A DNA stretch of 64,000 nt from Yunchengibacter salinarum (GTDB taxonomy: Bacteria; Pseudomonadota; Alphaproteobacteria; Sphingomonadales; Kordiimonadaceae), in the NCBI RefSeq assembly GCF_037658235.1, contig NZ_JBBJLN010000003.1, positions 266,913 to 330,912 on the forward strand, read 5' to 3'. A program made the position numbers and the translations under genes. Below the pieces are notes generated by a model, which was not told the origin of the DNA, did no database searches, and worked only from the letters and a program-made list of their open reading frames with translations. Positions 43,988 through 53,139 of the stretch are shown here, piece by piece. How positions within the stretch are numbered: position 1 is the stretch's first letter; every line of letters begins with the position of its first letter.

Positions 43988-44833
43988 TCAGCGCAGCCAG
44001 GCGCCGGGCTGCCGGTCCCGCGTCGGAATGATGCCGCCGGTTCCGCTGCCGCGCAGCACCGCGCCAAGCCTGTCCGGCAGGGTCTGCGGTGTCAGCCCCT
44101 CAAAGCCCAGAAGGGAAATCCCGGCGCGCCTGGCAAGCCGGTCTGCCGGCCTGATCCGGGGGCGCAGCTTTTTGTCGACCCAGAAGTCAAGCGTGTTCAG
44201 CAACAGCGCCCGGTCGTGCGCGGCGCCATATCGGGTGCGCTTTTCCGACAGCGTCGCCACGGCATGGTCCAGCGGCATTCTGCCGGGCCGATAGTGGTGG
44301 GCATAGATGCGGAACGCCTTGCAGGAGACAAACAAAAGCCGCCCGCGCCAGGCCGCCACCACATCCAGTTCATTACGCTGCCCGCCGCCGGAGTAAGGCG
44401 TGACAAGGGCGGAGCAGAGCGCATCGTCCGCCCCGGCTTCCAGCAGGCTGCCCCAGCATAGTTCCTCCAGCCAGCCGCCGGACAGATATCGCCGGGCCTG
44501 TGCCGTGGATGCCATGGCCCGGCCACCGCGCAGGGTCAGAAGGCCGCTGTCGGACAGCGTTTGCACCAGCGCCGTGCATTGCGGGTTCAGGATTGCCATG
44601 ATGACGCCGCGGCGCCAGTCCGACATGAGCAGGCGGCGCACCACGTCAAAGCGGTCATACTGATCGCCCAGCAGCCGACTGACGGGCAGCCGCTGCCTTG
44701 CGGCCCATGGTGCCGTGTGGCTGCCTTCCAGGCGGGTGCCGCGCCGGGCCAGAAGGTGGCGGATATGGCCGCCGTGTCCGTCAGCGGCGCGGGGGCGGTA
44801 ATGGGCGGCGGTCACGGGTGATGAGCCTTTCAC
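43988..44833 (-). CDS. Card1/Can2-like (DUF1887) nuclease lacking the CARF domain
   Basis: 281 residues from GTG at 44833; the true start may be later (ATG at 44626 gives 212 residues). The C-terminal half carries the Card1/Can2 nuclease pattern: YLSGGWLEELCWGSLLE, then RNELDVVAAWRGRLLFVSCKAF, giving the E, D and K of a PD-(D/E)xK site. The preceding helical linker (about 51-115) also looks like the family. The usual N-terminal CARF sensor of about 150 residues is missing, and the first 50 residues resemble no domain. It may be a remnant or a CARF-independent nuclease. The opposite-strand gene begins about 130 bases upstream. Confidence 0.6.
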   Translation of the reverse strand: MKGSSPVTAAHYRPRAADGHGGHIRHLLARRGTRLEGSHTAPWAARQRLPVSRLLGDQYDRFDVVRRLLMSDWRRGVIMAILNPQCTALVQTLSDSGLLTLRGGRAMASTAQARRYLSGGWLEELCWGSLLEAGADDALCSALVTPYSGGGQRNELDVVAAWRGRLLFVSCKAFRIYAHHYRPGRMPLDHAVATLSEKRTRYGAAHDRALLLNTLDFWVDKKLRPRIRPADRLARRAGISLLGFEGLTPQTLPDRLGAVLRGSGTGGIIPTRDRQPGAWLR

Positions 44834-44960
44834 GAGACAGGAAGGTGAGTGTGCACCTTAACCGGATGGTGCAGAACTTTCAAAGACCAGACCATCTTTT
44901 GATTGATCTTGTACAAACCCTGATCGCATTATCAAAAGCCGTATCAATAGGGAGGTGGGA

Positions 44961-45401
44961 ATGAGTGGCAATGCCGGATTTGAATTTGCGGCTTATGTGC
45001 ACCGGTTGCTGACAGGCGGCGACGGGATGCGCATCACGGACGTGGCAGAGGCCACGGGGCTGTCCTATGACGTGCTTTATTCCCGGCTGTCCCAGAGGGT
45101 GCATTTCCGCCCGGCGGAGATCAGGCGCTTGTTCCTGGCCATGAAAGACCCCCGGTTGCTGGATTATTTTGTCGAGGACAGCGAGCACATGATCGTTCGC
45201 CGAATGGATGCGGGCTGCCCGGTGGAGACGGTTCAGGAAGGCACCCTTCAGGGGACCATACGCATGGGCGATATCGCCCGCGCCATACAGAAGGCGCTGG
45301 AAGATCAGCGGATCGACCACAGGGACAAGGCCGCCATTCTTACCGAGGTGAAGGAAGCGGAAGAAGCGCTCGCCAGTTTGCGCGCCTATCTGGAACAGTG
45401 A
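44961..45401 (+). CDS. Phage regulatory protein CII-like
   Basis: 146 residues. An N-terminal helix-turn-helix region (MRITDVAEATGLSYDVLYSRLS in part, about 22-45) is followed by RPAEIRRLFLAMKDPRLLDYFV, a pattern typical of the phage regulatory CII family, with helical C-terminal residues. It probably regulates transcription. ATG at 44961 has GGAGG 5 bases upstream. The lipoprotein gene follows after 20 bases, perhaps in the same transcript. No other phage genes are visible. Confidence 0.7.
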   Translation: MSGNAGFEFAAYVHRLLTGGDGMRITDVAEATGLSYDVLYSRLSQRVHFRPAEIRRLFLAMKDPRLLDYFVEDSEHMIVRRMDAGCPVETVQEGTLQGTIRMGDIARAIQKALEDQRIDHRDKAAILTEVKEAEEALASLRAYLEQ

Positions 45402-45421
45402 TTGTGGCGGAAGGACCCTTG

Positions 45422-46318
45422 ATGAAGTGGCTTTTGAAGCGGTTGGCCCTGGTATCGGTTCTGTTGCTGGCGGGGTGTGGTGATGGCGCGTCCTATCTCT
45501 CGGCGGATAGTGACAAAGTGCAGGCCATCTCGGCGGAGGAGTTCGCGGCGCGGCTGCCACGCCTCGCGCAGGAGCCTGCCCTGATGGATCGGCCTTTCTT
45601 CCGCTTTCTGTCGCTCGCCGCCACGCCGAAGCAGCATGATCGCTTCCTGTCCCGCCTCGATCGCCTTCCTTGGTTCGGGGACCCGGTGGCCGCCCATGCC
45701 GTGGCGGAGCTTTACCCCGCCTATTATGCCGATTTTCTGAAGCGGGAAAGTGTGGGGCTGTTCGTCTATGTGGATGGAGACCGGAGCCTTGGCGATGCGG
45801 TGCGGGCCGCATTGTTGCGCTATCTGCCGCCGCATGTGCGGCTTGTGGATCATCCTTACGGGGCGGACCTTGAAGTGCGTTTCGCCGGCCTGTCCCGCGA
45901 TGTGGATCTGGTGGAAAAATCGCGCAAATCGGTAAGCAGCCGCTATCCAAAGAAGTATCGCAAGGATGATCTGGCCAGATGTCAGCAATTGTTGCGGGGG
46001 CACTATACCCTGATCAAGCAGGCATTTCGGGCCCGGTTGCGATATCGCCTGTCCATGAGCGCCCGCGGTGCGCTGGTGTATGATGAAACCATGCGGGACA
46101 AGGCATCCGCCGATTTCAGAACCGGGGCTGACCTCAGGGCGGAAACGCCGTGCGGGCGTCGCAGTACAACGGTTTTTCCGGGGGATAATGTGCGCCGCCT
46201 GTTCGACGATGTGGCGCAAAAGCAGGATGCCCGGTTCCGGCTGGACCGGTCAATCGCGCAGGATCTTGCCTTCCAGGTGGGGCGGCTGCCCATGCCCCTG
46301 AGGCGGGATCTGTACTAA
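45422..46318 (+). CDS. Uncharacterised lipoprotein
   Basis: 298 residues. MKWLLKRLALVSVLLLAGCG is a lipoprotein signal with lipobox LAGC. The mature part (about 30-298) has no recognised domain. It contains LRYLPPHVRLVDHPYGADLEVRF and KYRKDDLARCQQLLRGHY (each in part), suggesting an alpha/beta protein; a third Cys is near 240. GGAAGGA precedes the ATG. It follows the CII-like regulator and ends at a strong terminator. Confidence 0.7.
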   Translation: MKWLLKRLALVSVLLLAGCGDGASYLSADSDKVQAISAEEFAARLPRLAQEPALMDRPFFRFLSLAATPKQHDRFLSRLDRLPWFGDPVAAHAVAELYPAYYADFLKRESVGLFVYVDGDRSLGDAVRAALLRYLPPHVRLVDHPYGADLEVRFAGLSRDVDLVEKSRKSVSSRYPKKYRKDDLARCQQLLRGHYTLIKQAFRARLRYRLSMSARGALVYDETMRDKASADFRTGADLRAETPCGRRSTTVFPGDNVRRLFDDVAQKQDARFRLDRSIAQDLAFQVGRLPMPLRRDLY

Positions 46319-46344
46319 GCCGGTTCCGCTTGCGCGCCGTCTCA

Positions 46345-46377
46345 GCCCCTGCGGCCCAAGCCGCGGGGGCTTTTTTT
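46345..46377 (+). terminator. Rho-independent terminator after the lipoprotein gene
   Basis: GCCCCTGCGGC pairs with GCCGCGGGGGC (one G-T pair, 4-base loop) followed by seven T. Confidence 0.92.
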
Positions 46378-46486
46378 ATTCGGAATACAAATCCTGGATT
46401 TCAAAATTTCGCGTCTGCTTTGTTGGCGGGCCGCGCATCGCCGCGGGTAGCATGGGTCTCCTTGTGCAGCAATGGAGGATCGCATT

Positions 46487-49147
46487 ATGGCTCGCCCCGT
46501 TTCCTTTGATAGCCACGTTACCGCCACGGTTTCCACGCCTTATGTCTTTTCCATCTCCGATTTCCGGTCTGACGACCCTGACGGCGACCCGATCACTGAA
46601 ATCCGTATTCGCGATCTGCCGGATCATGGCACGCTGGCGCTGGACGGCGCGCCGATCACGTCGTCTTCTTTTTCCATTTCACTTAACGATATCCTGCTGG
46701 GCAAGCTGACCTATACGCCCGCCGCGAACGGGGCCGGTGGCCATTTCGATGAACTGGATTTCGGTGTGGTGGACGAGACCGGGGAAACCTCTTTTTCTGA
46801 CACTGTCTCCATCACCGTGGCGCCCCCCGGCACGCCGGCTGGAGAAGCCATTGATTTCGGGGTCAACAGTTTCACCGATTTCGCTCAGGATGACCCGGCG
46901 CTTTCCCCGCTTAAGGACGGCGGCTTCATCGCCGTGTGGATGTCCGACCGTCAGGACGGCGATGAAGGTGGCATTTTTGCCCAGCGGTTTGATGCGGGCG
47001 GGAGCCCGATCGGGGACGAGTTTCAGGTCAATACCGAAACCGACAACTATCAGAGTCGCCCCGATGTCACCACGCTTGAAGACGGCAGCTATGTGGTGAC
47101 CTGGGACAGTGCGGCGCAGGATGGTAGCGGTGCGGGTGTATTCGCCCAGCGATTCAGCCCGGATGGCGCGCCGCTGGGGGGTGAATTTCAGGTGAACAGC
47201 GAAACGTCCTCTGATCAATATAACGCCGCCATCACGGCGCTGGATGGTGGCGGCTATGTGGTTACCTGGGAGTCTTTCGAGCAGGACGGGGACGAAAGCG
47301 GGATTTTCGGGCAGGTCTTCAATACTGCCGGTGACCGGGTCGGCAGCGAGTTTCAGGTGAACAGTACCACCATCGACAATCAGGATGCACCCGAAGTGGC
47401 GGCGCTGTCCGATGGCGGATTTGTGGTGACATGGGACAGTTTTTCCGATGCCGGGCAGAACGACATCATGGCTCAACGCTTCAATGCCAGCGGTGTGGCG
47501 CAGGGCGGTGAAGTGGCCGTCGCCGCGGGATCGACTGACCAATATTCTCCTGACGTGACAGGGCTTTCTGATGGTCGCTACGTGGTCACTTGGTCTCATG
47601 GTGGTGAGGTGGCAGCGCGCATTTTCTCGGCGGATGGAACCCTGCAAAAAAGCTTTTTTGTGAATACGCACACAGAAAATGCTCAAGAAAACCCTGCCAT
47701 CACCACACTGGAAGATGGTGGATTTCTGATCAGTTGGCAGTCATTCGATCAGGGTAACCACTTTGACTGGGCCGTCTTCGGGCAACGCTATGACGCAAAC
47801 GGCAATCCGGTGGGCGGGGAATTCCGGATCGGCACTGAGATTTTTGAGGACTCTTTCAACCCATCCATTGCCGCGCTCGACGGGGGCGGATTTGCCGTGG
47901 GCTTCGAGAGCGACAGCGAGATCCGCGCCCGTGTGTTTGAAGAAAATGTGCAGGTCGGTACGTCCGGTGCGGACAGCCAGGTGGCGCGCGATGATAATGA
48001 TGCCCTGATGGCCAGCCCTGGCGCTGACACGCTGGATGGCGGGGAGGGGCGCGACGCGGTCCTTTTCGGCCTTTCCGAAGCGGGTGTGGTGGTCAATCTG
48101 GCCACCGGGGTTGCGCGGCGCGGCGATGCACAGGGGGATTCGCTGCGCAATATCGAAGACCTGAGCGGATCGGGCTTTGGGGACCGGCTGCGCGGTTCCA
48201 GTGCCGACAACACCCTTAGCGGCCTGGGCGGAGACGATACGCTGGTGGGGCAGGAAGGGGAAGACCTGGCCTATGGCGGCGACGGCAACGACAAAATATT
48301 TGCCGGACCCGACGACCTTTCCAGTGACCTTTTCGCGGGTGGGGACGGCAATGACCTGATCGCAGGCGGTGCCGGGCAGGACCTGATCGTCGGCGACCAT
48401 GCTTCCACTGCCGGGTCTGGTCAGTCGACGCCTGCGGCCGATGGCGCCGACACCCTGTTCGGCGGAGCAGGCAACGATACGGTGATCGGCGGGGCCTGGT
48501 TCGATGTCAACAATAATGGTCAATATGACAATGGGGAAGAAAGCCTGATCAATCTGGGGGCCACCCGCACCTTTAATGGCAACGGCAATGATCTGGTCTT
48601 TGGCGCTGCCGGAGATGATGTGATTGGCGGCGGCACGGGCAATGATACCCTGGTGGGCGGCGACGGGGCCGATACCTTTTTCGGCGGGCGCGGCGCCAAT
48701 GTTCAGAACCGGGATGTGATCAATGCGGGCGCAGGCAATGATACGGTTTTCGCAGGCTCCGACGATGACAGCCTGTCTGGCGGGGACGGGGATGATGATC
48801 TCTTTGCCGGAGGCGGTAATGATAGCGTAAGGGGCGGTGCCGGGGATGACAGCCTGTTTGGCGGTGCCGGCGATGACCGCTTGGTTGGCGGTACCGGCAG
48901 CGACAATTTCTTCTTCGCCGACAATCACGGCAGCGACACGATTACCGATTTCAGCTTTGACGATGACGTGCTCTACCTCGCCAATGTCAGCGCGGGGTTC
49001 GCTGATCTGCGGGCCGTGATCGATGCCTCCACCATCGTGGAACGGGGCGATACCGCCGGGCTCCTGATCGATACCGGCGGCGGCAATGAAGTTTTCATCG
49101 CCAATATCAACGCCGACCTGCTGACCCAGGATAATGTGGTTATCTAA
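46487..49147 (+). CDS. Secreted RTX (calcium-binding repeat) protein
   Basis: 886 residues. There is a cadherin-like N-terminal region (about 10-115), then about eight imperfect repeats of 45-50 residues (about 120-485), each with a core like DGGYVVTWESxxQDG and FxQRFxxxGxxxGxEFQVN. A block of RTX nonapeptides (GGDGND-type) follows at about 505-805, and a C-terminal region (HGSDTITDFSFDDDVLYL in part) typical of type I secretion substrates. It is probably exported by an ABC-type system encoded elsewhere and may act in adhesion or as a surface layer. ATG at 46487 is chosen because GGAGG lies 8 bases upstream. Confidence 0.85.
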   Translation: MARPVSFDSHVTATVSTPYVFSISDFRSDDPDGDPITEIRIRDLPDHGTLALDGAPITSSSFSISLNDILLGKLTYTPAANGAGGHFDELDFGVVDETGETSFSDTVSITVAPPGTPAGEAIDFGVNSFTDFAQDDPALSPLKDGGFIAVWMSDRQDGDEGGIFAQRFDAGGSPIGDEFQVNTETDNYQSRPDVTTLEDGSYVVTWDSAAQDGSGAGVFAQRFSPDGAPLGGEFQVNSETSSDQYNAAITALDGGGYVVTWESFEQDGDESGIFGQVFNTAGDRVGSEFQVNSTTIDNQDAPEVAALSDGGFVVTWDSFSDAGQNDIMAQRFNASGVAQGGEVAVAAGSTDQYSPDVTGLSDGRYVVTWSHGGEVAARIFSADGTLQKSFFVNTHTENAQENPAITTLEDGGFLISWQSFDQGNHFDWAVFGQRYDANGNPVGGEFRIGTEIFEDSFNPSIAALDGGGFAVGFESDSEIRARVFEENVQVGTSGADSQVARDDNDALMASPGADTLDGGEGRDAVLFGLSEAGVVVNLATGVARRGDAQGDSLRNIEDLSGSGFGDRLRGSSADNTLSGLGGDDTLVGQEGEDLAYGGDGNDKIFAGPDDLSSDLFAGGDGNDLIAGGAGQDLIVGDHASTAGSGQSTPAADGADTLFGGAGNDTVIGGAWFDVNNNGQYDNGEESLINLGATRTFNGNGNDLVFGAAGDDVIGGGTGNDTLVGGDGADTFFGGRGANVQNRDVINAGAGNDTVFAGSDDDSLSGGDGDDDLFAGGGNDSVRGGAGDDSLFGGAGDDRLVGGTGSDNFFFADNHGSDTITDFSFDDDVLYLANVSAGFADLRAVIDASTIVERGDTAGLLIDTGGGNEVFIANINADLLTQDNVVI

Positions 49148-49174
49148 CATCGGTAGATCGTTGCCATTCGTACG

Positions 49175-49197
49175 CCCGGACGGTTCAACCGTCCGGG
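49175..49197 (+). terminator. Palindromic hairpin after the RTX gene
   Basis: CCCGGACGGTT, one base, AACCGTCCGGG: a perfect 11-bp palindrome 27 bases after the RTX stop and directly before the insertion sequence. No T run follows; the insertion at 49202 may have separated it. Confidence 0.6.
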
Positions 49198-49201
49198 TGT
49201 C

Positions 49202-50133
49202 AGAGCCCGACTCAAAAGTTCATGAGATGGCACAATAGGTTGCGAGCCTGCGTGTCATGACCCTGATGCTGGCGATGGTGACCCATGCGGTGGCGCTTTT
49301 GACGGATTTCTCCCAGTCCTTTGCCAGCCTGCGGCATCGTCCGAACCATCCGAAGGTGCGCTCCACCACCCATCGGCGGGGGAGGATTTGGAAACCTTTG
49401 GCAGCATCGGAACGGCGAATGATTTCAACGGTCCATTCACCGCAGCCGGCCAAAGCGGAACGGAGCTTGTCGCCTGCGTAGCCGCCGTCGGCAAAAACGT
49501 GGCGCAGCCAGGGGAAGCGGTGCCGGATCGCCTTGAGGAGATCGGGCGCACCGTCCCGGTCCTGGATATCTGCGGCATGAACCAGCACGAACAGCATCAG
49601 GCCGAGCGTGTCGGTAATGATATGGCGCTTGCGTCCCTTGATCTTCTTGCCCGCATCATAGCCGGAAACCCCGCCGCTTTCTGTGGTTTTAACCGACTGG
49701 CTGTCGATAACACCGGCTGTTGGAGAGGCGTCGCGTCCTTCCAGTTCTCGCGTGGCTGCGACAAAGATGTGGTTGACGGTCTGCCAAAGACCGGTATCGC
49801 GCCAGCAATAGAAATAGCCCCGCACCGTGGAGGCCGGCGGAAAGTCTTTCGGCAGTGCCCGCCACTGACAGCCGCTGCCCGCGATATAAAGGATCGCGTT
49901 CATCACCTCCCGCATGTCGGTCTTGCGCGGCCGACCGCCGGATTTGGCGGGAGGGATCAGCGGCGCAACCACGGCCCATTCACGGTCGCTCAAATCAGTT
50001 GGATAACGAAGATGGTCGCGGTTATGGTGCTTGCGAGTGATATCATCCCAGGGCATTCGATCCTCCACGTTCTTGCTAGAAGTGTTGAATCACAACCCTC
50101 TGATATCACTCAATTACTTTTAAATCTGGCTCT
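49202..50133 (-). mobile_element. IS5-family insertion sequence, complete
   Basis: 932 bases bounded by imperfect inverted repeats: AGAGCCCGACTCAAAAGT at the left end and AGAGCCAGATTTAAAAGT (read inward) at the right end, extending to ATGAG/TTGAG. It holds one transposase gene on the minus strand. If the element is taken from GAGCC, the flanks are TCA on the left and TTA on the right, close to the TNA target duplication of some IS5 subgroups but not identical. Confidence 0.88.
49220..50056 (-). CDS. IS5-family DDE transposase
   Basis: 278 residues, uninterrupted. DLSDREWAVVAPLIPP and GCQWRALPKDFPP form the N-terminal domain. The DDE residues are in VIDSQSVKTTE (D), HVFADGGYAGDKL (D) and RRWVVERTFGWFGRCRRLAKDWE (E, written in part). 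ATG at 50056 has GGAGG 5 bases upstream. It appears intact and potentially active. Confidence 0.93.
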   Translation of the reverse strand: MPWDDITRKHHNRDHLRYPTDLSDREWAVVAPLIPPAKSGGRPRKTDMREVMNAILYIAGSGCQWRALPKDFPPASTVRGYFYCWRDTGLWQTVNHIFVAATRELEGRDASPTAGVIDSQSVKTTESGGVSGYDAGKKIKGRKRHIITDTLGLMLFVLVHAADIQDRDGAPDLLKAIRHRFPWLRHVFADGGYAGDKLRSALAGCGEWTVEIIRRSDAAKGFQILPRRWVVERTFGWFGRCRRLAKDWEKSVKSATAWVTIASIRVMTRRLATYCAIS

Positions 50134-50394
50134 TAGTGACCAGCCCCTTTTTCGAGGCCATTTGTGGGCTGAGTTTGTTCCCCTTTTGCGTGCCACTATT
50201 CCGCACGGTGCGCAATGGGCGCGGGCGTCAGAACACCAGGCGGTGGGCCGGGGCGCGAGGCAAAGATGTGCGAGGCAGGGGAAGGGGCGTGAGGGCGTGC
50301 TCGTGAGGTCACAGGCCATCACCCAATCTTTGTAAACTGGCTTTGGGCGCCGCCATTGCGGTTTCATCTTGCATCCGCTGTGTCGGTTTGTTTA
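50134..50394. other. Intergenic stretch between the IS element and the beta-glucoside locus
   Basis: 261 bases with no recognisable gene, RNA or repeat. Together with the operator and leader that follow, the gene-free region from the IS end to the GH3 start is about 365 bases. Confidence 0.6.
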
Positions 50395-50408
50395 TGTAAG
50401 CGCTTTCA
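50395..50408. promoter_or_regulatory. LacI-type operator upstream of the GH3 gene
   Basis: TGTAAGCGCTTTCA, a near-perfect palindrome with the central CG typical of LacI-family operators. It is nearly identical to sites before the GH1 gene and the TonB receptor. It lies 91 bases before the GH3 start. The likely ligand is the LacI protein encoded at 53140. Confidence 0.8.
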
Positions 50409-50498
50409 TTTATAGGGAATCGCGGATAGGGTTGTTGAGGGAGCAGGGCGCCGTGACGGGCGCCGGACTGGTTCGCGGATCAGAAGGAGAGGGGTATT

Positions 50499-53063
50499 AT
50501 GCGGGAAATGTCCGGGATGTTGACCTGTGCGCACAAGGCGCGGGGTCTGGTGGTGGGGCTGTTGGCTGGCCTGGTGTTGGGCGGTGCGGCTGTGGCCGCG
50601 GACCCTGACGACGGGGCTGCCGATGGGGTGGAGCAATGGCCCGTGGTCAACAGTGCGGTGCGGCCAGACCCTGAGCTGGAGGCGCGCATCGATGCCCTGA
50701 TCGATCGCATGTCCGTTGAAGAAAAGGTGGGCCAGACCCTTCAGGGTGAAATTCAGCATGTGACGCCGGAAGATGTGCGCACCTATCATCTCGGCTCCGT
50801 GCTGAATGGCGGCGGGTCCATGCCCGACCGGAACAAGCACGCCACGCCCGCGGATTGGCTCGCCCTTGCCGACGCCTATTATGCCGCGTCCATGGACGAA
50901 GAGGACGGCGGCGTCGGTATTCCCATAATGTGGGGAACGGATGCGGTGCACGGGCACAGCAATGTGGTGGGGGCGACGCTGTTCCCGCACAATGTGGGGC
51001 TGGGCGCGGCGCGCGATCCGCTGCTGATCCGCCGCATCGGGGCCGCTACCGCGCGGGAGGTGCGCGCCACCGGCATCGACTGGACCTTTGCCCCCACCCT
51101 GGCGGTGGCGCGGGATGTGCGCTGGGGCCGCACCTATGAAAGCTATGGCGAGGTGCCGGCCCTTGTGCGGGCTTATGGTGATGACATGGTGACGGGCCTT
51201 CAGGGGGAGGCCGGAATGCCCGATTTCCTCGGCGACAGCCGGGTGATCGCCACGGCCAAGCACTTCATCGCCGATGGTGGCACGGCCAAAGGCGATGATC
51301 AGGGGGACACGCGCCTTGGCGAAGCCGCCCTGAGAGCGATTCACGGGGCTGGTTATATCTCGGCCCTTCAGGCGGGTGTGCAGACCGTCATGGCCAGTTT
51401 TTCATCCTGGAACGGCGACAAGCTGCACGGGCACCGTTATCTGCTGACCGATGTGCTGAAAAAACGCATGGGGTTTGACGGCTTCGTCGTGGGGGACTGG
51501 AACGGCCACGGACAGGTGCCGGGATGCACGGCTGAATCCTGTGCCGCCGCGCTGAATGCCGGTGTGGACATGTTCATGGCGCCGGATAGCTGGAAAAGTC
51601 TTTTCCACAACACCGTGGCGCAGGTGAAGGCCGGGGACATTCCGATGGCCCGCCTGAACGACGCGGTGCGGCGGATTTTGCGGGTCAAGATGCGGGCCGG
51701 TCTTTGGGAAAAGGGATTGCCGTCCACTCGGCCCCATGCGGCGGACGGGTCGCTGCTGGGCCATCCCGACCACCGTGCACTGGCGCGGGAAGCGGTGCGA
51801 AAAAGCCTGGTGCTGTTGAAGAATCGGGGCGGTGTGCTGCCCATTGATCCCGGTCTTGATATTCTGGTGGCCGGGAATGGCGCGGATGATTTCAGCCGGC
51901 AGTCCGGTGGCTGGACCGTGACATGGCAGGGCACGGACACCACGCGCGAGGATTTCCCCGGCGGCACCACCATTCTGGAGGGGCTGCGTGAGGCCGTCGC
52001 CGAAGCATCGACGGGCGGGCGTGTGCGCCATGCGCGTGATGGCCGTTTCGACGAAGCCCCCGATGTGGCGGTCGTGGTTTTCGGGGAGCCCCCTTATGCG
52101 GAATTCCAGGGTGATGTGGAAACGCTGGAATTCCAGCCGGGTGACAAGCGCGCGCTGGCTGTGCTGAAGCGGCTGAAGGCGGCGGATGTGCCGGTGGTCA
52201 GCGTGTTTCTGTCCGGGCGCCCCATGTGGGTGAACCCTGAACTGAATGCCTCCGATGCCTTTGTGGCGGCCTGGTTGCCGGGCTCCGAAGGTGCCGGGGT
52301 GGCGGATGTGCTGGTCGCTGACGATGCGGGCCGCCCGCGCCATGACTTCACCGGAAAGCTGTCCTTTTCCTGGCCGGGTACGCCCTTGCAGGCACCGCTG
52401 AACCATGACGCGGAGGGCTATGACCCGTTGTTCGCATATGGATACGGGCTGTCCTATGAAGATGGAGCCGCCGGGCCCGATACCCTGCCGGTGGATGTGC
52501 CGGGGGTTCGCCAGGGGCGCCCGAACGATCTGGTTCTGTATCATGGCCGGGCCAGCGGGGCGCTGTCGGTTTTTCTGGAAAGCGAGGGGCAGTCCGGCAT
52601 GAAGTCCGGGCCGGTTTTCTCCCTGCCGGGGAAAAGCATGACCATCAGCGTCGAGGACAAGGACGTGCAGGAAGACGCGGTTCGGCTTGACTGGCGGGCC
52701 GATACGCGGGGGCGCATGAAAATATCCGGCCCGGCGCGGGATATCGCCCGGTTCCGCGAAGGTGCGCTGCGCTTTTTCCTGAAAGTGAATGAAGGCGCCG
52801 TGGATGGCGTATCCGTGGGTGTTGGCGGGAACTGGCTGTCGCTGGCGCCGATGCAGTCCGAAATGGCGGCATCGGATGGCTGGCGGCGTGTGTCGGTCCC
52901 CATGGCCTGTTTCGGCTCCGGGGCGGACCTGGGGACGGTCAGCGATGTGTTCACGATCAGGGGGCGGGGGCCGTTGTCCCTGTCTCTGGCGCGGGTCGAA
53001 ATCAGCCTGGGTCAGGATCGGGCCGTGCAGGGCGGCAAGGGGCTGACGCTGGACTGTTCATGA
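50499..53063 (+). CDS. Glycoside hydrolase family 3 (exo-beta-glucosidase type)
   Basis: 854 residues with a signal peptide (about 14-34). The GH3 N-terminal barrel contains MWGTDAVHGHSNVVGATLFP, ATAKHFIADGG and the nucleophile D333 in GFVVGDWNGHGQ. The second alpha/beta domain includes LVLLKNRGGVLPI. A C-terminal region of about 170 residues (680-854) looks like a beta-sandwich carbohydrate-binding module. It releases glucose from beta-glucans or cello-oligosaccharides in the periplasm. AAGGAGAGGGG precedes the ATG. A LacI operator lies upstream. Confidence 0.92.
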   Translation: MREMSGMLTCAHKARGLVVGLLAGLVLGGAAVAADPDDGAADGVEQWPVVNSAVRPDPELEARIDALIDRMSVEEKVGQTLQGEIQHVTPEDVRTYHLGSVLNGGGSMPDRNKHATPADWLALADAYYAASMDEEDGGVGIPIMWGTDAVHGHSNVVGATLFPHNVGLGAARDPLLIRRIGAATAREVRATGIDWTFAPTLAVARDVRWGRTYESYGEVPALVRAYGDDMVTGLQGEAGMPDFLGDSRVIATAKHFIADGGTAKGDDQGDTRLGEAALRAIHGAGYISALQAGVQTVMASFSSWNGDKLHGHRYLLTDVLKKRMGFDGFVVGDWNGHGQVPGCTAESCAAALNAGVDMFMAPDSWKSLFHNTVAQVKAGDIPMARLNDAVRRILRVKMRAGLWEKGLPSTRPHAADGSLLGHPDHRALAREAVRKSLVLLKNRGGVLPIDPGLDILVAGNGADDFSRQSGGWTVTWQGTDTTREDFPGGTTILEGLREAVAEASTGGRVRHARDGRFDEAPDVAVVVFGEPPYAEFQGDVETLEFQPGDKRALAVLKRLKAADVPVVSVFLSGRPMWVNPELNASDAFVAAWLPGSEGAGVADVLVADDAGRPRHDFTGKLSFSWPGTPLQAPLNHDAEGYDPLFAYGYGLSYEDGAAGPDTLPVDVPGVRQGRPNDLVLYHGRASGALSVFLESEGQSGMKSGPVFSLPGKSMTISVEDKDVQEDAVRLDWRADTRGRMKISGPARDIARFREGALRFFLKVNEGAVDGVSVGVGGNWLSLAPMQSEMAASDGWRRVSVPMACFGSGADLGTVSDVFTIRGRGPLSLSLARVEISLGQDRAVQGGKGLTLDCS

Positions 53064-53083
53064 CCCGAAGCAAAGGCCCCAGG

Positions 53084-53101
53084 GCGCCCAAGTTCGGGCG
53101 C
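53084..53101. terminator. Hairpin between the GH3 gene and convergent lacI
   Basis: GCGCCC pairs with GGGCGC around AAGTTC, between two convergent genes. No T run, so low certainty. A short direct repeat GTTAGGATCA occurs twice at 53115-53140. Confidence 0.35.
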
Positions 53102-53139
53102 TGCATGGCGGGCTCAGGCGTTAGGATCACACGTTAGGA

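Noticed and set aside
44940..44952. GTATCAATAGG resembling the start of the CRISPR repeats
   Set aside because: Only about ten bases match and no spacer-repeat pattern follows; it overlaps the ribosome site of the CII-like gene.
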